NCBI RefSeq assembly: GCF_003428625.2
Contig: NZ_QVQT02000006.1
Coordinates: 1 to 64,000 of the forward strand
Source of the DNA: Paracidobacterium acidisoli
GTDB taxonomy: Bacteria; Acidobacteriota; Terriglobia; Terriglobales; Acidobacteriaceae
DNA length: 64,000 bases
Direction: 5' to 3'
Under the pieces are notes generated by a model. The model was not told the DNA's origin, did no database searches, and worked only from the letters and a program-made list of their open reading frames with translations. Positions within the stretch are counted from its first letter, which is position 1; every line of letters starts with the position of its first letter. The position numbers and the translations under genes were made by a program. Shown piece by piece: positions 25,555-34,249 of this stretch.

Positions 25555-28302
25555 ATGCGATGCCGGAGTTTTGGTGCGGTCTTTTTTCTGCTGAGCGCCC
25601 TCGCCCTGGGAACAGGTGGCGCGATTGCGCAGTCCACGGAGATGCAGCAGCTTCGCGAGGGATTTGCGCATCCTCCTGACGATGCGCGGGTGATGATGCG
25701 CTGGTGGTGGTTCGGTCCGGCGGTAGAAGCTCCGGAACTGGCGCGCGAGCTGGAAACAATGAATGCGGGCGGCATCGGCGGCGTGGAGATTCAGCCGGTG
25801 TATCCGATGGAGCTGGACGATCCGGCGAAGGGATTCCGCAACCTTACTTATCTTTCGCCGGAATTTCTCGACAGAGTGCGCTACGCGAACGACACAGCGC
25901 GCAGGCTGGGAATGCGCGTGAGCCTGACGCTGGGCAGCGGATGGCCGTACGGCGGCAGCTATGTTCCGGTGACGCACGCGGCGGGCATGCTGCACGTGGT
26001 GGCGGAAGTTGTAGCGCCGGGGATGCAGTCCGTGGCGGCGCCTTCGATTCGCAACGGAGAGAAGCTGCTCGCGGCGTTTCTGGCGGCGGGCACGCCGGAG
26101 CACTACGATGCCGCGCACACGGAGCAGATTTCGACGATTGAGGATGGGCGGCTGCGGCTTCCGACAAAAATGGATGGGGCTCATATTGCGCTCTTCTTCG
26201 TTTCGAGCCGCACCGGGCAGCAGGTGAAGCGGGCCGCGGTGGGCGCGGAGGGATTTGTTCTCAACCACTTCAGCGAGGAGGCGGTTGAGGATCATCTGCA
26301 CACGGTAGCGGAGCCGCTGCTGCGGGCCTTCGGCGATCATCCGCCGAGCTCTGTCTTCAGCGACAGCCTCGAAGTGTACGGATCGGACTGGACGCCGGAC
26401 ATGCTGGAGGAATTTCGTCACCGTCGCGGTTACGATCTGACTCCGTACCTGCCGCTGCTGGCGGTGGGCACGGGACCGAAGGCGGAAGATGTGCGCTATG
26501 ACTGGGGGCGCACGCTGGCGGAGCTGATCGACGAGCACTATCTGGCTCCGATCAATGCGTGGGCGCGGGAGCATCATACGGAGTTCCGCTCGCAGAGTTA
26601 TGGAACGCCGGCGGTGACGCTTTCGAGCAACGCGCTGGTGGATCTGCCGGAGGGCGAGGGATCGCAGTGGCACTCGTTCTCGTATACGCGATGGGCGACG
26701 TCGGCGAGCCATGTGTACGGGCGTCCGATCACTTCAACGGAGACATGGACGTGGCTGCACTCGCCGGCCTTTCACGCAACGCCGCTGGATATGAAGGCGG
26801 AGGCGGACGCGTTTTTTCTGCAGGGGAGCAACCAGCTTGTGGGCCACGGGTGGCCGTATTCCCCGCCCTCAGCCGGCGAGCCGGGGTGGTCGTTTTACGC
26901 GGCTGCGGTCTTCAATGAGCACAACCCGTGGTGGATCGTGATGCCGGAGGTGACGCGCTATCTGCAGCGCATGAGCTGGCTGCTGCGCCAGGGAAAGCCG
27001 GCGAACGATGTGGCCGTGCTGCTGCCGGAGGAGGATGCGCAGGCGCGGTTCCGGCCGGGGCATGTGTCGATCACGGACGAGATGCCGAAGCTGCTGGGGC
27101 CGGATCTGATTCCGGCGATTCTGGATTCGGGGTACAACTTCGATTTCATCGATTCGGCGGCGATCGATCGCGAGGGGATTCATTATCCGATTCTGGTGAT
27201 GCCGGCGCTAGAGCACCTGCCGCTGGAGACGTATCGCCGCATTGAAGCGTATGTGCGCAACGGCGGCACGGTGGTTGCGGTGGGGCATGCGCCGTCGAAG
27301 GCTCCGGGGCTGATGGAGGCGAAGCAGGATTCGGCGGCGGTGGCGCAGATCTCTGAAGAGCTGTTTCAGCCTGGTGCAAAGAACAGCAGGCTGGTGCCCG
27401 ATGCGAAGACGCTGCCGGAGGCGCTTGATACCGCGCTGAAGCCGGATGTCGCGCTGCGTGAGACGGTGCCGCAGATTGGGTTCATCCATCGCAGACTGCC
27501 GGATGCGGATCTCTATTTTGTGGCGAACACCGATAATGAGCCGCACACGGCAGAGGCGACGTTCCGGACGGACAAGGCACACGCGGAGTGGCTGGATGCG
27601 TTTACGGGCGAGGCGTCCGGCGCGGGCGACGGGCACACGCTGAAGCTGGCGCTGAGGCCGTACGAATCGCGCGTCATCATGTTCACGAACGAGCGATGGA
27701 GCGGCGAGCGGACGCGTGCGGAGTCAGAGAATGTGCAGGCACTGCAGGCCGCCGATATGAGCCACGGCATCGACATCCGTCATGGCTGGAAGGTGACCTT
27801 CGACCGGAGCGGCTTGACGGAAGAGATGCAGACGCTGCACTCGTGGGCGGATGAGGATGCGACAAAGTGCTACTCCGGCACAGCAACGTATGTGCGCACG
27901 GTGGATGCGGCGGCGGCGCTGCTGAAGGCGCGCGTGGTGCTGCTGGATTTCGGCGAAGGAACGCCGGTCGAGCGAACGGCGTCGCATTATGCCGGCTCGC
28001 GGGCATGGCTGGAGGGGCCGGTGCGTGAGGCGGCGGTGGTGTATGTGAACGGCAAAGAGGCGGGGACAGTGTGGCATCCGCCGTATGCGGTGGATATCCG
28101 GCCGCTGCTGCATCAGGGCGCGAACGAGCTGAAGATTGTTGTCGCCAACACAGCGATCAATGAGATGGCGGGGCGAGCCGCGCCGGATTACCGGCTGCTG
28201 AATCTGCGCTACGGCGAGCGGTTCACGCCGCAGGATATGGATCATCTGCAGCCGCTGCCGTCGGGGATTTTGGGGCCGCTGCGGCTGGTTCCGGAAGAGT
28301 GA
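25555..28302 (+). CDS. GH106-type alpha-L-rhamnosidase, secreted
   Basis: A 915-residue exported hydrolase with a signal peptide (hydrophobic 8-22, then GGAIAQST). The start of the mature part, PPDDARVMMRWWWFGP, with NAGGIGGVEIQPVYPM and LGMRVSLTLGSGWPYGG, is typical of the GH106 catalytic barrel. SVFSDSLEVYGSDWTPDMLEEF probably holds catalytic acid positions. A C-terminal jelly-roll of the kind found in rhamnosidases follows (FGEGTPVERTASHYAGSRAW, VYVNGKEAGTVWHPPYAVDIRP). It would remove terminal L-rhamnose from rhamnogalacturonan side chains or glycosides. ATG 25555 has an AGGAG ribosome-binding site. It ends the rha cluster, supplying its substrate outside the cytoplasm. Confidence 0.88.
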   Translation: MRCRSFGAVFFLLSALALGTGGAIAQSTEMQQLREGFAHPPDDARVMMRWWWFGPAVEAPELARELETMNAGGIGGVEIQPVYPMELDDPAKGFRNLTYLSPEFLDRVRYANDTARRLGMRVSLTLGSGWPYGGSYVPVTHAAGMLHVVAEVVAPGMQSVAAPSIRNGEKLLAAFLAAGTPEHYDAAHTEQISTIEDGRLRLPTKMDGAHIALFFVSSRTGQQVKRAAVGAEGFVLNHFSEEAVEDHLHTVAEPLLRAFGDHPPSSVFSDSLEVYGSDWTPDMLEEFRHRRGYDLTPYLPLLAVGTGPKAEDVRYDWGRTLAELIDEHYLAPINAWAREHHTEFRSQSYGTPAVTLSSNALVDLPEGEGSQWHSFSYTRWATSASHVYGRPITSTETWTWLHSPAFHATPLDMKAEADAFFLQGSNQLVGHGWPYSPPSAGEPGWSFYAAAVFNEHNPWWIVMPEVTRYLQRMSWLLRQGKPANDVAVLLPEEDAQARFRPGHVSITDEMPKLLGPDLIPAILDSGYNFDFIDSAAIDREGIHYPILVMPALEHLPLETYRRIEAYVRNGGTVVAVGHAPSKAPGLMEAKQDSAAVAQISEELFQPGAKNSRLVPDAKTLPEALDTALKPDVALRETVPQIGFIHRRLPDADLYFVANTDNEPHTAEATFRTDKAHAEWLDAFTGEASGAGDGHTLKLALRPYESRVIMFTNERWSGERTRAESENVQALQAADMSHGIDIRHGWKVTFDRSGLTEEMQTLHSWADEDATKCYSGTATYVRTVDAAAALLKARVVLLDFGEGTPVERTASHYAGSRAWLEGPVREAAVVYVNGKEAGTVWHPPYAVDIRPLLHQGANELKIVVANTAINEMAGRAAPDYRLLNLRYGERFTPQDMDHLQPLPSGILGPLRLVPEE

Positions 28303-28310
28303 AAGAGAAT

Positions 28311-28350
28311 GCCCATGCCCCGCGGCTGAAATCAGCGCCGGGACATGGGC
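28311..28350. repeat. Palindrome between convergent genes
   Basis: GCCCATGcCCCGCgGCTGA faces TCAGCgCCGGGaCATGGGC around an AA loop, an almost perfect 19-bp stem resembling the GGCTgaAGCC REP family. It lies between the ends of the GH106 gene and the SDR gene and could act as a weak bidirectional terminator, though no T-run follows. Confidence 0.65.
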
Positions 28351-28362
28351 GGATAGCAGACG

Positions 28363-29139
28363 CTACTGATTGACGCCACTGGCGAGGAAGCCGCCATCGA
28401 CGGCAAGCACCTGGCCGGTGATGAAGGATGCGGCATCGGAGGCGAAGAAGACAGCTGCGCCGATCAGCTCTTCGGTTTTGCCGAAGCGGCCCATCGGAGT
28501 GCGCATCAGCAGCTCTTTACCGCGCGGTGTGTTGTCGAGCAGCTCGGCATTGAGCGCGGTGCGGAAGACGCCGGGGGCGATGGCGTTGACCATCACACCT
28601 TTCTTCGACCACTCGATGGCCAGCGAGCGCGTGAGCGCGGCCACGCCGGCTTTGCTGGCTCCATAGGCCGCGACCTCGTTGAGGGCGACGAAGGTGGTCA
28701 GCGAGGCGATGTTGATGATGCGGCCGTATCCGCGGTCGAGCATGTGTTTGCCGAAGATCTGGCAGGCACGCAGCGTGCCGGTGAGGTTGGTGGCCAGGAT
28801 ATCGTTCCACTCCTCTTCAGGAAAGGTGAGCGTGGGCGCGCGCCTGATGCGGCCGGCGCAATTGATGAGGATGTCGACCTTGCCGAAGGCGTCGAGCGCG
28901 GCGGCAAGGAGGTTTTCGATCGAGGCGCGGTCCTGGAGATCGGAGGGGACGCGGAGGGTTTTGCGGCCGCGGGCTTCGATCTCGGAGGCCGTCTCCTCGA
29001 CGTTCTCTTTGCGGCGGGCCGAGGCGACGACGTCAGCTCCGGCTTCGGCGAGGCCGATGCTGAGAGCGCGGCCGATGCCGGAGGTTCCGCCGATGATGAC
29101 TGCTGTTTTACCTTCCAGACTGAGTGAATACCCGCTCAT
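28363..29139 (-). CDS. SDR oxidoreductase of the hexuronate operon (fructuronate reductase- or KduD-like)
   Basis: A 258-residue classical short-chain dehydrogenase with an N-terminal cofactor motif GGTSGIGRALSIG, NCAGRIRRAP in the NAG position, catalytic Ser-Tyr-Lys in IASLTTFVALNEVAAYGASKAG, and a C-terminal VDGGFLASGVNQ. The start overlaps the stop of uxaE by ATGA, so it belongs to the uxaC-exuT-uxaE-SDR operon. There it most likely reduces D-fructuronate to D-mannonate in place of a polyol-type UxuB, since the pathway otherwise lacks that step locally. A KduD-like role on 5-keto-4-deoxyuronate or a related sugar acid is the main alternative. Confidence 0.85.
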   Translation of the reverse strand: MSGYSLSLEGKTAVIIGGTSGIGRALSIGLAEAGADVVASARRKENVEETASEIEARGRKTLRVPSDLQDRASIENLLAAALDAFGKVDILINCAGRIRRAPTLTFPEEEWNDILATNLTGTLRACQIFGKHMLDRGYGRIINIASLTTFVALNEVAAYGASKAGVAALTRSLAIEWSKKGVMVNAIAPGVFRTALNAELLDNTPRGKELLMRTPMGRFGKTEELIGAAVFFASDAASFITGQVLAVDGGFLASGVNQ

Positions 29140-30446
29140 TTGGCCTCCGCGTGATGAAGAACGGCGCCTGGCTTGTCGGCGGGCGAGGGCCTGCCGAGGA
29201 AAACCGGCGCGATATGGCGATCATAAAGGTTCTCCGTCACGTTCTTCGCAACAACTTCTTCATGCGCTTCGAGCAGGTCGAGGTAGCGGCGGCCCATCTT
29301 CGCGGCGATCTTGAAGCCGACGTGCAACAGCTGGCGAAGGCTGCTGTTGTAGGCGGGCGAGTGCGGATCATGGCGCAGGGCGGCGGTGAGCTGCTGCGAG
29401 GACCAGGCGGCGACCTCCTGCGGGGTGGGCAGTTTCTGCGGGTCGATGTCGATGACGGTGGCGTAGGGCACGCAGAGCTCTTCGCGGTGGGCATAAGCCT
29501 CGGCGTAGATCTCCTTCGCGAGCGCGAGGCCGTCGCCGCCGGCTTCGGCCAGGCCGATGATCTCTTCGAGCCAGGTGGTGCCTGCGGTTTTGAGGTGGAC
29601 GCCGGCGCCGTATTTCTTCGTCGTGCGGTAGATGGCGGGGTAGATGGAGAACTTGTCGCTGCCGGAGTGAACGCTGAGCTTGAGATTATCGGGCAGGCCG
29701 TAATGCTTCACGGCGTAAGCGATGGCGGCGACATCGAGGGCCATCTCGCGCTCGAACTGCGCGACATCGCCGACGTAATCGACGCCTTTGTTGAAGCGGC
29801 CGCTGAACTTCGGCGCGATGGTCTGCACCGGAATGCCTTCCTGCGCGATGGCGGCGAGGATGATGAGCAGCTCGACGGGAGACTGCGCGTAGTCGGTCTC
29901 GTCCATCGAGACTTCGGGGATGAAGTTGCCCTTCCCTTTCGCGGTTTCGATTTTGCGATAGACCTTGCCCGCCTCCTGCACGGCGAAGAGGAACTTTGCG
30001 GCGGTCTTCTCAAGCAGATCGGTGGTGATCTCAAAGCTCTCGTCGACACCTTCGAGGCGGACCGATCCGGCGAGTCCGGCGTTGTTCTTTACGAAGGCGT
30101 CGATCGAGGACTGCTCGGCGGGCTTGCCGATGTAGTCGGCCACGTCGATGGTGTAGAAGTCGCAGGGCGCGAGAAAGCGGTCGACGGTGTTGATGTTGAT
30201 GTGGTCGGCGTCGCAGAAATACGGCTTCTCCCAGTGCAGGTCGGCAACGGCGGCATCGGCGGCGGCACGCGTGGACGAGGGATCGGAGCCGATGATGAGG
30301 TGCTCGCGGTTGGATTTGTTCCAGACGGGGATGACCTCGGCGCCGTCTTTCTCCGCGAGGACGCAGGCCTGGAGCTGTGCCTTTGCCTGATGCGCGAAAC
30401 GATCACCGACGCCGATCGAAAATTTTCCGAGTTTCAATCCACTCAC
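29136..30446 (-). CDS. uxaE: Tagaturonate epimerase UxaE
   Basis: A 436-residue protein of the UxaE family, known from Thermotoga, which interconverts D-tagaturonate and D-fructuronate. Segments consistent with the family: KFSIGVGDRFAHQAKAQLQA near the N-terminus, CDADHININTVDRFL, FIPEVSMDETDYAQSP, KFSGRFNKGVDYVGDV and LKLSVHSGSDKFSIYPAI. The His and Asp residues in these segments are candidate metal ligands. It lies between exuT (69 bp upstream) and the SDR gene (overlapping). With uxaC in the same operon it allows galacturonate to enter the glucuronate branch without UxaB/UxaA. Confidence 0.87.
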   Translation of the reverse strand: MSGLKLGKFSIGVGDRFAHQAKAQLQACVLAEKDGAEVIPVWNKSNREHLIIGSDPSSTRAAADAAVADLHWEKPYFCDADHININTVDRFLAPCDFYTIDVADYIGKPAEQSSIDAFVKNNAGLAGSVRLEGVDESFEITTDLLEKTAAKFLFAVQEAGKVYRKIETAKGKGNFIPEVSMDETDYAQSPVELLIILAAIAQEGIPVQTIAPKFSGRFNKGVDYVGDVAQFEREMALDVAAIAYAVKHYGLPDNLKLSVHSGSDKFSIYPAIYRTTKKYGAGVHLKTAGTTWLEEIIGLAEAGGDGLALAKEIYAEAYAHREELCVPYATVIDIDPQKLPTPQEVAAWSSQQLTAALRHDPHSPAYNSSLRQLLHVGFKIAAKMGRRYLDLLEAHEEVVAKNVTENLYDRHIAPVFLGRPSPADKPGAVLHHAEAK

Positions 30447-30515
30447 TGTGTTTTCTCCTTCTCTATAGTTCTCTGGTGCGAGCGAGCATGCATGCGGCGC
30501 GGACTGGCTGCCGAT

Positions 30516-31856
30516 TCATGCAGCGAACTCGGCTTTTTTCAGTCCGGGCGCGAAGGCCCACATAAGCAGAAACGCCAGCAGATACGCGCTTGCTGCGATG
30601 ATGAACAAAACCTGGTAGCTGTGCGTTCTTTGCAGAACGTGGCCGGCGAAGAAGGCCAGCAGCGCGCCTCCGGCGGAGCCGAACATGCCGCCGATACCGA
30701 CGACGGCGCCGACGGCGCTGCGCGGGAACATATCCGACACGGTGGTGAAGAGGTTGGCGGACCATCCCTGATGCGCGCCGGTGGCGATGCTGAGCACGCC
30801 GATGGCGGCCCACTCGGAGCTTATGCCGGAGAGAAAAAAGACCGGAAGCACGAGGCAGGCGCAGAGGAACATCGCGGCCAGCCGCGCGTTATTGCCGGAG
30901 AGCCCCAGCTTGCGGAAGGGCAGCGGCAGCCAGCCTCCGCCGATGCTGCCGACCGCGGACATGTTGTAGATGACGATGAGCGGCAGACCCAGATGGGACA
31001 GGTCGAGATGAAACTTCGAGCTGAAATACGAAGGCAGCCAGAAGAGATAAAACCACCAGATGGGATCGGTGAAGAATTTGCCGAAGGCGAATGCCCAGGT
31101 CTGGCGGTATCCGAGCAGCTTGATCCAGGGGACGTTCGGCCCCATCTGCGCGGCGGCTTCCTGATAGATGTAGCGCAGCTCGACGCCGGTAAGCGTGGGG
31201 TGATCGGCGGGTCTGCGGTAGTAACGGAACCACCACAGAATCCAGAGCATGCTGAAGATGCCGGTACACAGAAAGGCCGCGTGCCATCCGAAACGAAGCG
31301 TGATCCAGGGCACGATCAGCGGAGCGAGGATGGCGCCGACGTTGGTTCCGGAGTTGAAGATGCCGGTGGCGAGGGAGCGCTCCTTTTGCGGAAACCATTC
31401 GGCGACGGTCTTGATGGCGGCGGGAAAGTTGCCGGATTCTCCGAGACCGAGGCAGAAGCGGGCGATGCCGAACTCAAAGGCCGAAGCGGCGAGCGCGTGC
31501 CCCATGGCCGAGAGGCTCCAGATGGCCATGACGATGGCGTAGCCGATGCGGGTGCCGACCTTGTCGACGAAGCGTCCGGCGGCGAGCAGACCGACGGCGT
31601 AGGCGATCTGAAAGGCATCGACGATGTAGCCATAGGCGATCTCGCTCATGCCGATGCTGTGCTGCAGGGTCGGCTTGAGGATCGCGATCACCTGGCGATC
31701 CATGTAGTTGATGGACGTGGCGACGAAGAGCATGGCGCAGATCGTCCAGCGCACGTTGCCCAGGCGCGGACCCGCTGCCGGCTCTGTCTCCATCTCCGAA
31801 AGTGAGCCGGGAAGTGGGTCGGGATTTTCGCTCGCCGGCATTCCGGTCATCGTCAT
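30516..31856 (-). CDS. exuT: Hexuronate MFS transporter (ExuT, ACS family)
   Basis: A 446-residue 12-helix major-facilitator transporter of the anion:cation symporter family. SINYMDRQVIAILKPTLQ at the first helix, FCLGLGESGNFPAAIKTVAEWFP and GIFNSGTNVGAILAPLIVPW are characteristic of ExuT/GudP-type hexuronate carriers. It likely imports galacturonate and/or glucuronate in symport with protons. It is 17 bp downstream of uxaC and 69 bp upstream of uxaE in one operon. A long hydrophilic N-terminal extension (about 35 residues) precedes the first helix. The ribosome-binding site is weak, so a later start is possible. Confidence 0.92.
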   Translation of the reverse strand: MTMTGMPASENPDPLPGSLSEMETEPAAGPRLGNVRWTICAMLFVATSINYMDRQVIAILKPTLQHSIGMSEIAYGYIVDAFQIAYAVGLLAAGRFVDKVGTRIGYAIVMAIWSLSAMGHALAASAFEFGIARFCLGLGESGNFPAAIKTVAEWFPQKERSLATGIFNSGTNVGAILAPLIVPWITLRFGWHAAFLCTGIFSMLWILWWFRYYRRPADHPTLTGVELRYIYQEAAAQMGPNVPWIKLLGYRQTWAFAFGKFFTDPIWWFYLFWLPSYFSSKFHLDLSHLGLPLIVIYNMSAVGSIGGGWLPLPFRKLGLSGNNARLAAMFLCACLVLPVFFLSGISSEWAAIGVLSIATGAHQGWSANLFTTVSDMFPRSAVGAVVGIGGMFGSAGGALLAFFAGHVLQRTHSYQVLFIIAASAYLLAFLLMWAFAPGLKKAEFAA

Positions 31857-31873
31857 AAATTTCGACCGCTCTC

Positions 31874-33268
31874 TTACAGCCTGTAGGCTTTGCGAACGAG
31901 GTTCGATGTGAGGTCCTGCGCCACCTGAAAGGCTTCATCTTCTTCGAGGCGATGCTCGGCGACCAGCTTTGCAAGATACGCGCAGTCGACGCGGCGGGCA
32001 ACATCGTGCCGGGCCGGGATGGAGAGGAAGGCGCGCGTGTCGTCGTTGAATCCGGCGGTATTGTAGAAGCCGGCCGTCTCCGTGGTACTTTCGCGGAAGC
32101 GCAGCATGCCTTCGGGGCTGTCGTGGAACCACCACGGCGGGCCGAGCAGCAGGCAGGGATAGTGTCCGGCCATCGGAGCCAGCTCCCTGCTGTAGGTGGT
32201 CTCGTCGAGCGTGAAGAGAATGATGGTGAGTCCGCGCTCGTTGCCGAAGCGGCTGAGCAGCGGCTGCAGCGCCTCAACATACGTTGTGGGCATGGGGATG
32301 TCTGCGCCCACGTCGCGCCCGAAGCGCTCATACAGCTGGCGGTTGTGGTTGCGGAAGGAGCCGGGGTGGATCTGCATGACGAGGCCGTCTTCGACGGACA
32401 TGCGCGCCATTTCAGTGAGCATCTGCGCGCGGAAGAGCTCGTGCTGATGCGGGCCGGCTTTGCCGGCGAGCACCTGGGAGAAGAGCTGCGAGGCTTCCTG
32501 CTCGCTCAGATCGGCAGTGCGGGCTGTGAGATGGCCATGATCGGTGGCGGTGCAGCCGAGCTGCTGGAAGCGTCTGCGCGTCTGCCGCAGCGCGCTCAGA
32601 TAACCCTTCCAGGAGGCGGTGTCTTCGCCGGTGAGCTCGCCGAAGCGGGTGACGTTCTGGCGGAAGCCGGAGAAGTCGGGATCGACGACAGAGTCGGGGC
32701 GGAACGTAGGCAGAATACGCGCCTTCCAGCCGGAGTCGCGGATGGCCTGGTGATCGCTGAGGGAATCGAGCGGCGAGTCGGTGGTGGCGAGCACGTCGAG
32801 CCGGAAGCGCTCGTAGAGAGCGCGGGGGAGGAATTCGGGAGTGTGCAGCTTTTCCGCGATGGTGTCGAAGTACAGGTCGGCGGTTTTGCCGGAGAGCGGC
32901 ACGGTAAGGCCGAAGAGCTGCTGAAAGCAATAGTCGAGCCAGATGCGCGTGGGCGTGCCGCGGAAGAGGTAGTAGTGATCGGCGAAGATGCTCCAGACAC
33001 GGCGGGGATTTTTAAGCTCCGCGGCGCCGATCTCGAGGTCTTCGAGCGGGACGCCCTGGCTGTAGAGCATGCGGTAGATATAGTGATCGGGCTGCACGAG
33101 GAGCGTTGCCGGGTCAGGAAACGGCTCGTTGCCGACAAACCAGGAGGCCTGCGTATGGCCGTGGGGGCTGATAATGGGCAGGTCGCGAATGGAGGCGTAG
33201 AGGCGTTTTGCAATGCTGCGCGTGGTGGGATCTGCGGGGAAAAGCCTGTCTTCCTGTATCAGATTCAC
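31874..33268 (-). CDS. uxaC: Glucuronate/galacturonate isomerase UxaC
   Basis: A 464-residue TIM-barrel isomerase converting D-glucuronate to D-fructuronate and D-galacturonate to D-tagaturonate. Hallmarks: IISPHGHTQASWF near residue 33, HYYLFRGTPTRIWLDYCF, LATTDSPLDSLSDH, TATDHGHL and LLGPPWWFHDSPEGMLRFRE. The start is GTG 33268. It is the first gene of the leftward four-gene hexuronate operon and is divergent from the FadR-type regulator, whose predicted operator lies between them. Length is normal for the family. Confidence 0.95.
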   Translation of the reverse strand: MNLIQEDRLFPADPTTRSIAKRLYASIRDLPIISPHGHTQASWFVGNEPFPDPATLLVQPDHYIYRMLYSQGVPLEDLEIGAAELKNPRRVWSIFADHYYLFRGTPTRIWLDYCFQQLFGLTVPLSGKTADLYFDTIAEKLHTPEFLPRALYERFRLDVLATTDSPLDSLSDHQAIRDSGWKARILPTFRPDSVVDPDFSGFRQNVTRFGELTGEDTASWKGYLSALRQTRRRFQQLGCTATDHGHLTARTADLSEQEASQLFSQVLAGKAGPHQHELFRAQMLTEMARMSVEDGLVMQIHPGSFRNHNRQLYERFGRDVGADIPMPTTYVEALQPLLSRFGNERGLTIILFTLDETTYSRELAPMAGHYPCLLLGPPWWFHDSPEGMLRFRESTTETAGFYNTAGFNDDTRAFLSIPARHDVARRVDCAYLAKLVAEHRLEEDEAFQVAQDLTSNLVRKAYRL

Positions 33269-33330
33269 GATAACCGCTCACACTCTCTGATTTGGCCTCA
33301 TGAAGCCATGCAACGGCTTAAAAAGCAAGA

Positions 33331-33339
33331 GGTCCGACC
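33331..33339. promoter_or_regulatory. Candidate GntR/FadR-type operator
   Basis: GGTCCGACC, a 9-bp palindrome with a one-base centre, flanked by AAGA and ACCA. It resembles the GGTCnGACC cores bound by FadR-subfamily GntR regulators. It lies in the 203-bp region between uxaC (minus) and the FadR-type regulator (plus). Binding is not proven. Confidence 0.45.
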
Positions 33340-33471
33340 ACCAGCATACACTGTTCCAGGCCCTCGACGAATTCAGTCTGCACGGAATAATGTGCTTCTG
33401 AGCTCAATTCGTGGTGCTAAGCTGCGCAGAGCAGAATTATTGCCGCCGGTGCGCCGGCGATCCGGAGAATC

Positions 33472-34227
33472 ATGCCAGGCAAGACCCTGACCAAAGGCGA
33501 CAACCACCTCACGATGCAGGTGGTCAACCATGTCCGCACGCTGATCGAAAAGGGCTCACTGAAGCCCGGCGATCGCATTCCGCCGGAGCGCGAGTTTGCG
33601 CAGATGCTGAAGATCAGCCGCGCCAGCCTTCGTACCGGCATCGGCTATCTGGCGGCGATGGGCGTGATGAACGTGCGGCACGGCGTGGGCACCTTTGTGG
33701 CCGATGGGCCGCCGGAGATCGGGCGATCGTCGCTGAGTCTGCTGGGCGCGCTGCACGGCTTTCAGCTATGGCAGATGTTCGAGGCGCGGCGGCTGCTCGA
33801 AGGCAGCCTGGCGGCGCTGGCCGCGGAACGAGGCCGCGAAGAGCATCTGATGGCGCTGTCGGAGGAGGTCACGGAGATGTACGCGACCGTCCAGGACCCG
33901 GCGGAATACCTGATCCACGACGTGCGCTTTCATCGAACGATTGCGCAGGCCGCGGGTAATCCCATACTTGCCGTGCTGATGGAAACGATTACGTCGTCGC
34001 TGTACGGAGACCGCCGCAAGACGGTCGAGCGGACCACCTCGCTGAAAGAGTCCGCCGATATGCATCGCGAGATTTACCGCGCCATCCGCACGCGGGATGC
34101 GGTGGAGGCGCGCAACGTGATGGAGCGCCATCTGAAGATGGCCGAGAAGGCGCAGATGAACGAGGCCGCCTCGTCGCAAACGAAGGCGAAGAAGAAGCGC
34201 CGCGCATCGGGCACGGCTTCCTCGTAG
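33472..34227 (+). CDS. FadR-subfamily GntR regulator, likely hexuronate regulator
   Basis: A 251-residue transcription factor with an N-terminal GntR winged helix (QVVNHVRTLIEKGSLKPGDRIPPEREFAQMLKISRASLR) and a C-terminal all-helical FCD ligand domain with the metal-site pattern VRFHRTIAQAAGN ... DMHREIYRAIRTRDAVEARNVMERHL. The C-terminus has a Lys/Arg-rich tail. It is divergent from uxaC and is therefore the natural candidate to control the uxaC-exuT-uxaE-SDR operon, probably as a repressor relieved by a hexuronate intermediate. The effector is inferred from context only. Confidence 0.9.
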   Translation: MPGKTLTKGDNHLTMQVVNHVRTLIEKGSLKPGDRIPPEREFAQMLKISRASLRTGIGYLAAMGVMNVRHGVGTFVADGPPEIGRSSLSLLGALHGFQLWQMFEARRLLEGSLAALAAERGREEHLMALSEEVTEMYATVQDPAEYLIHDVRFHRTIAQAAGNPILAVLMETITSSLYGDRRKTVERTTSLKESADMHREIYRAIRTRDAVEARNVMERHLKMAEKAQMNEAASSQTKAKKKRRASGTASS

Positions 34228-34249
34228 CGATGCAGGCCCGCGCCGTCCG

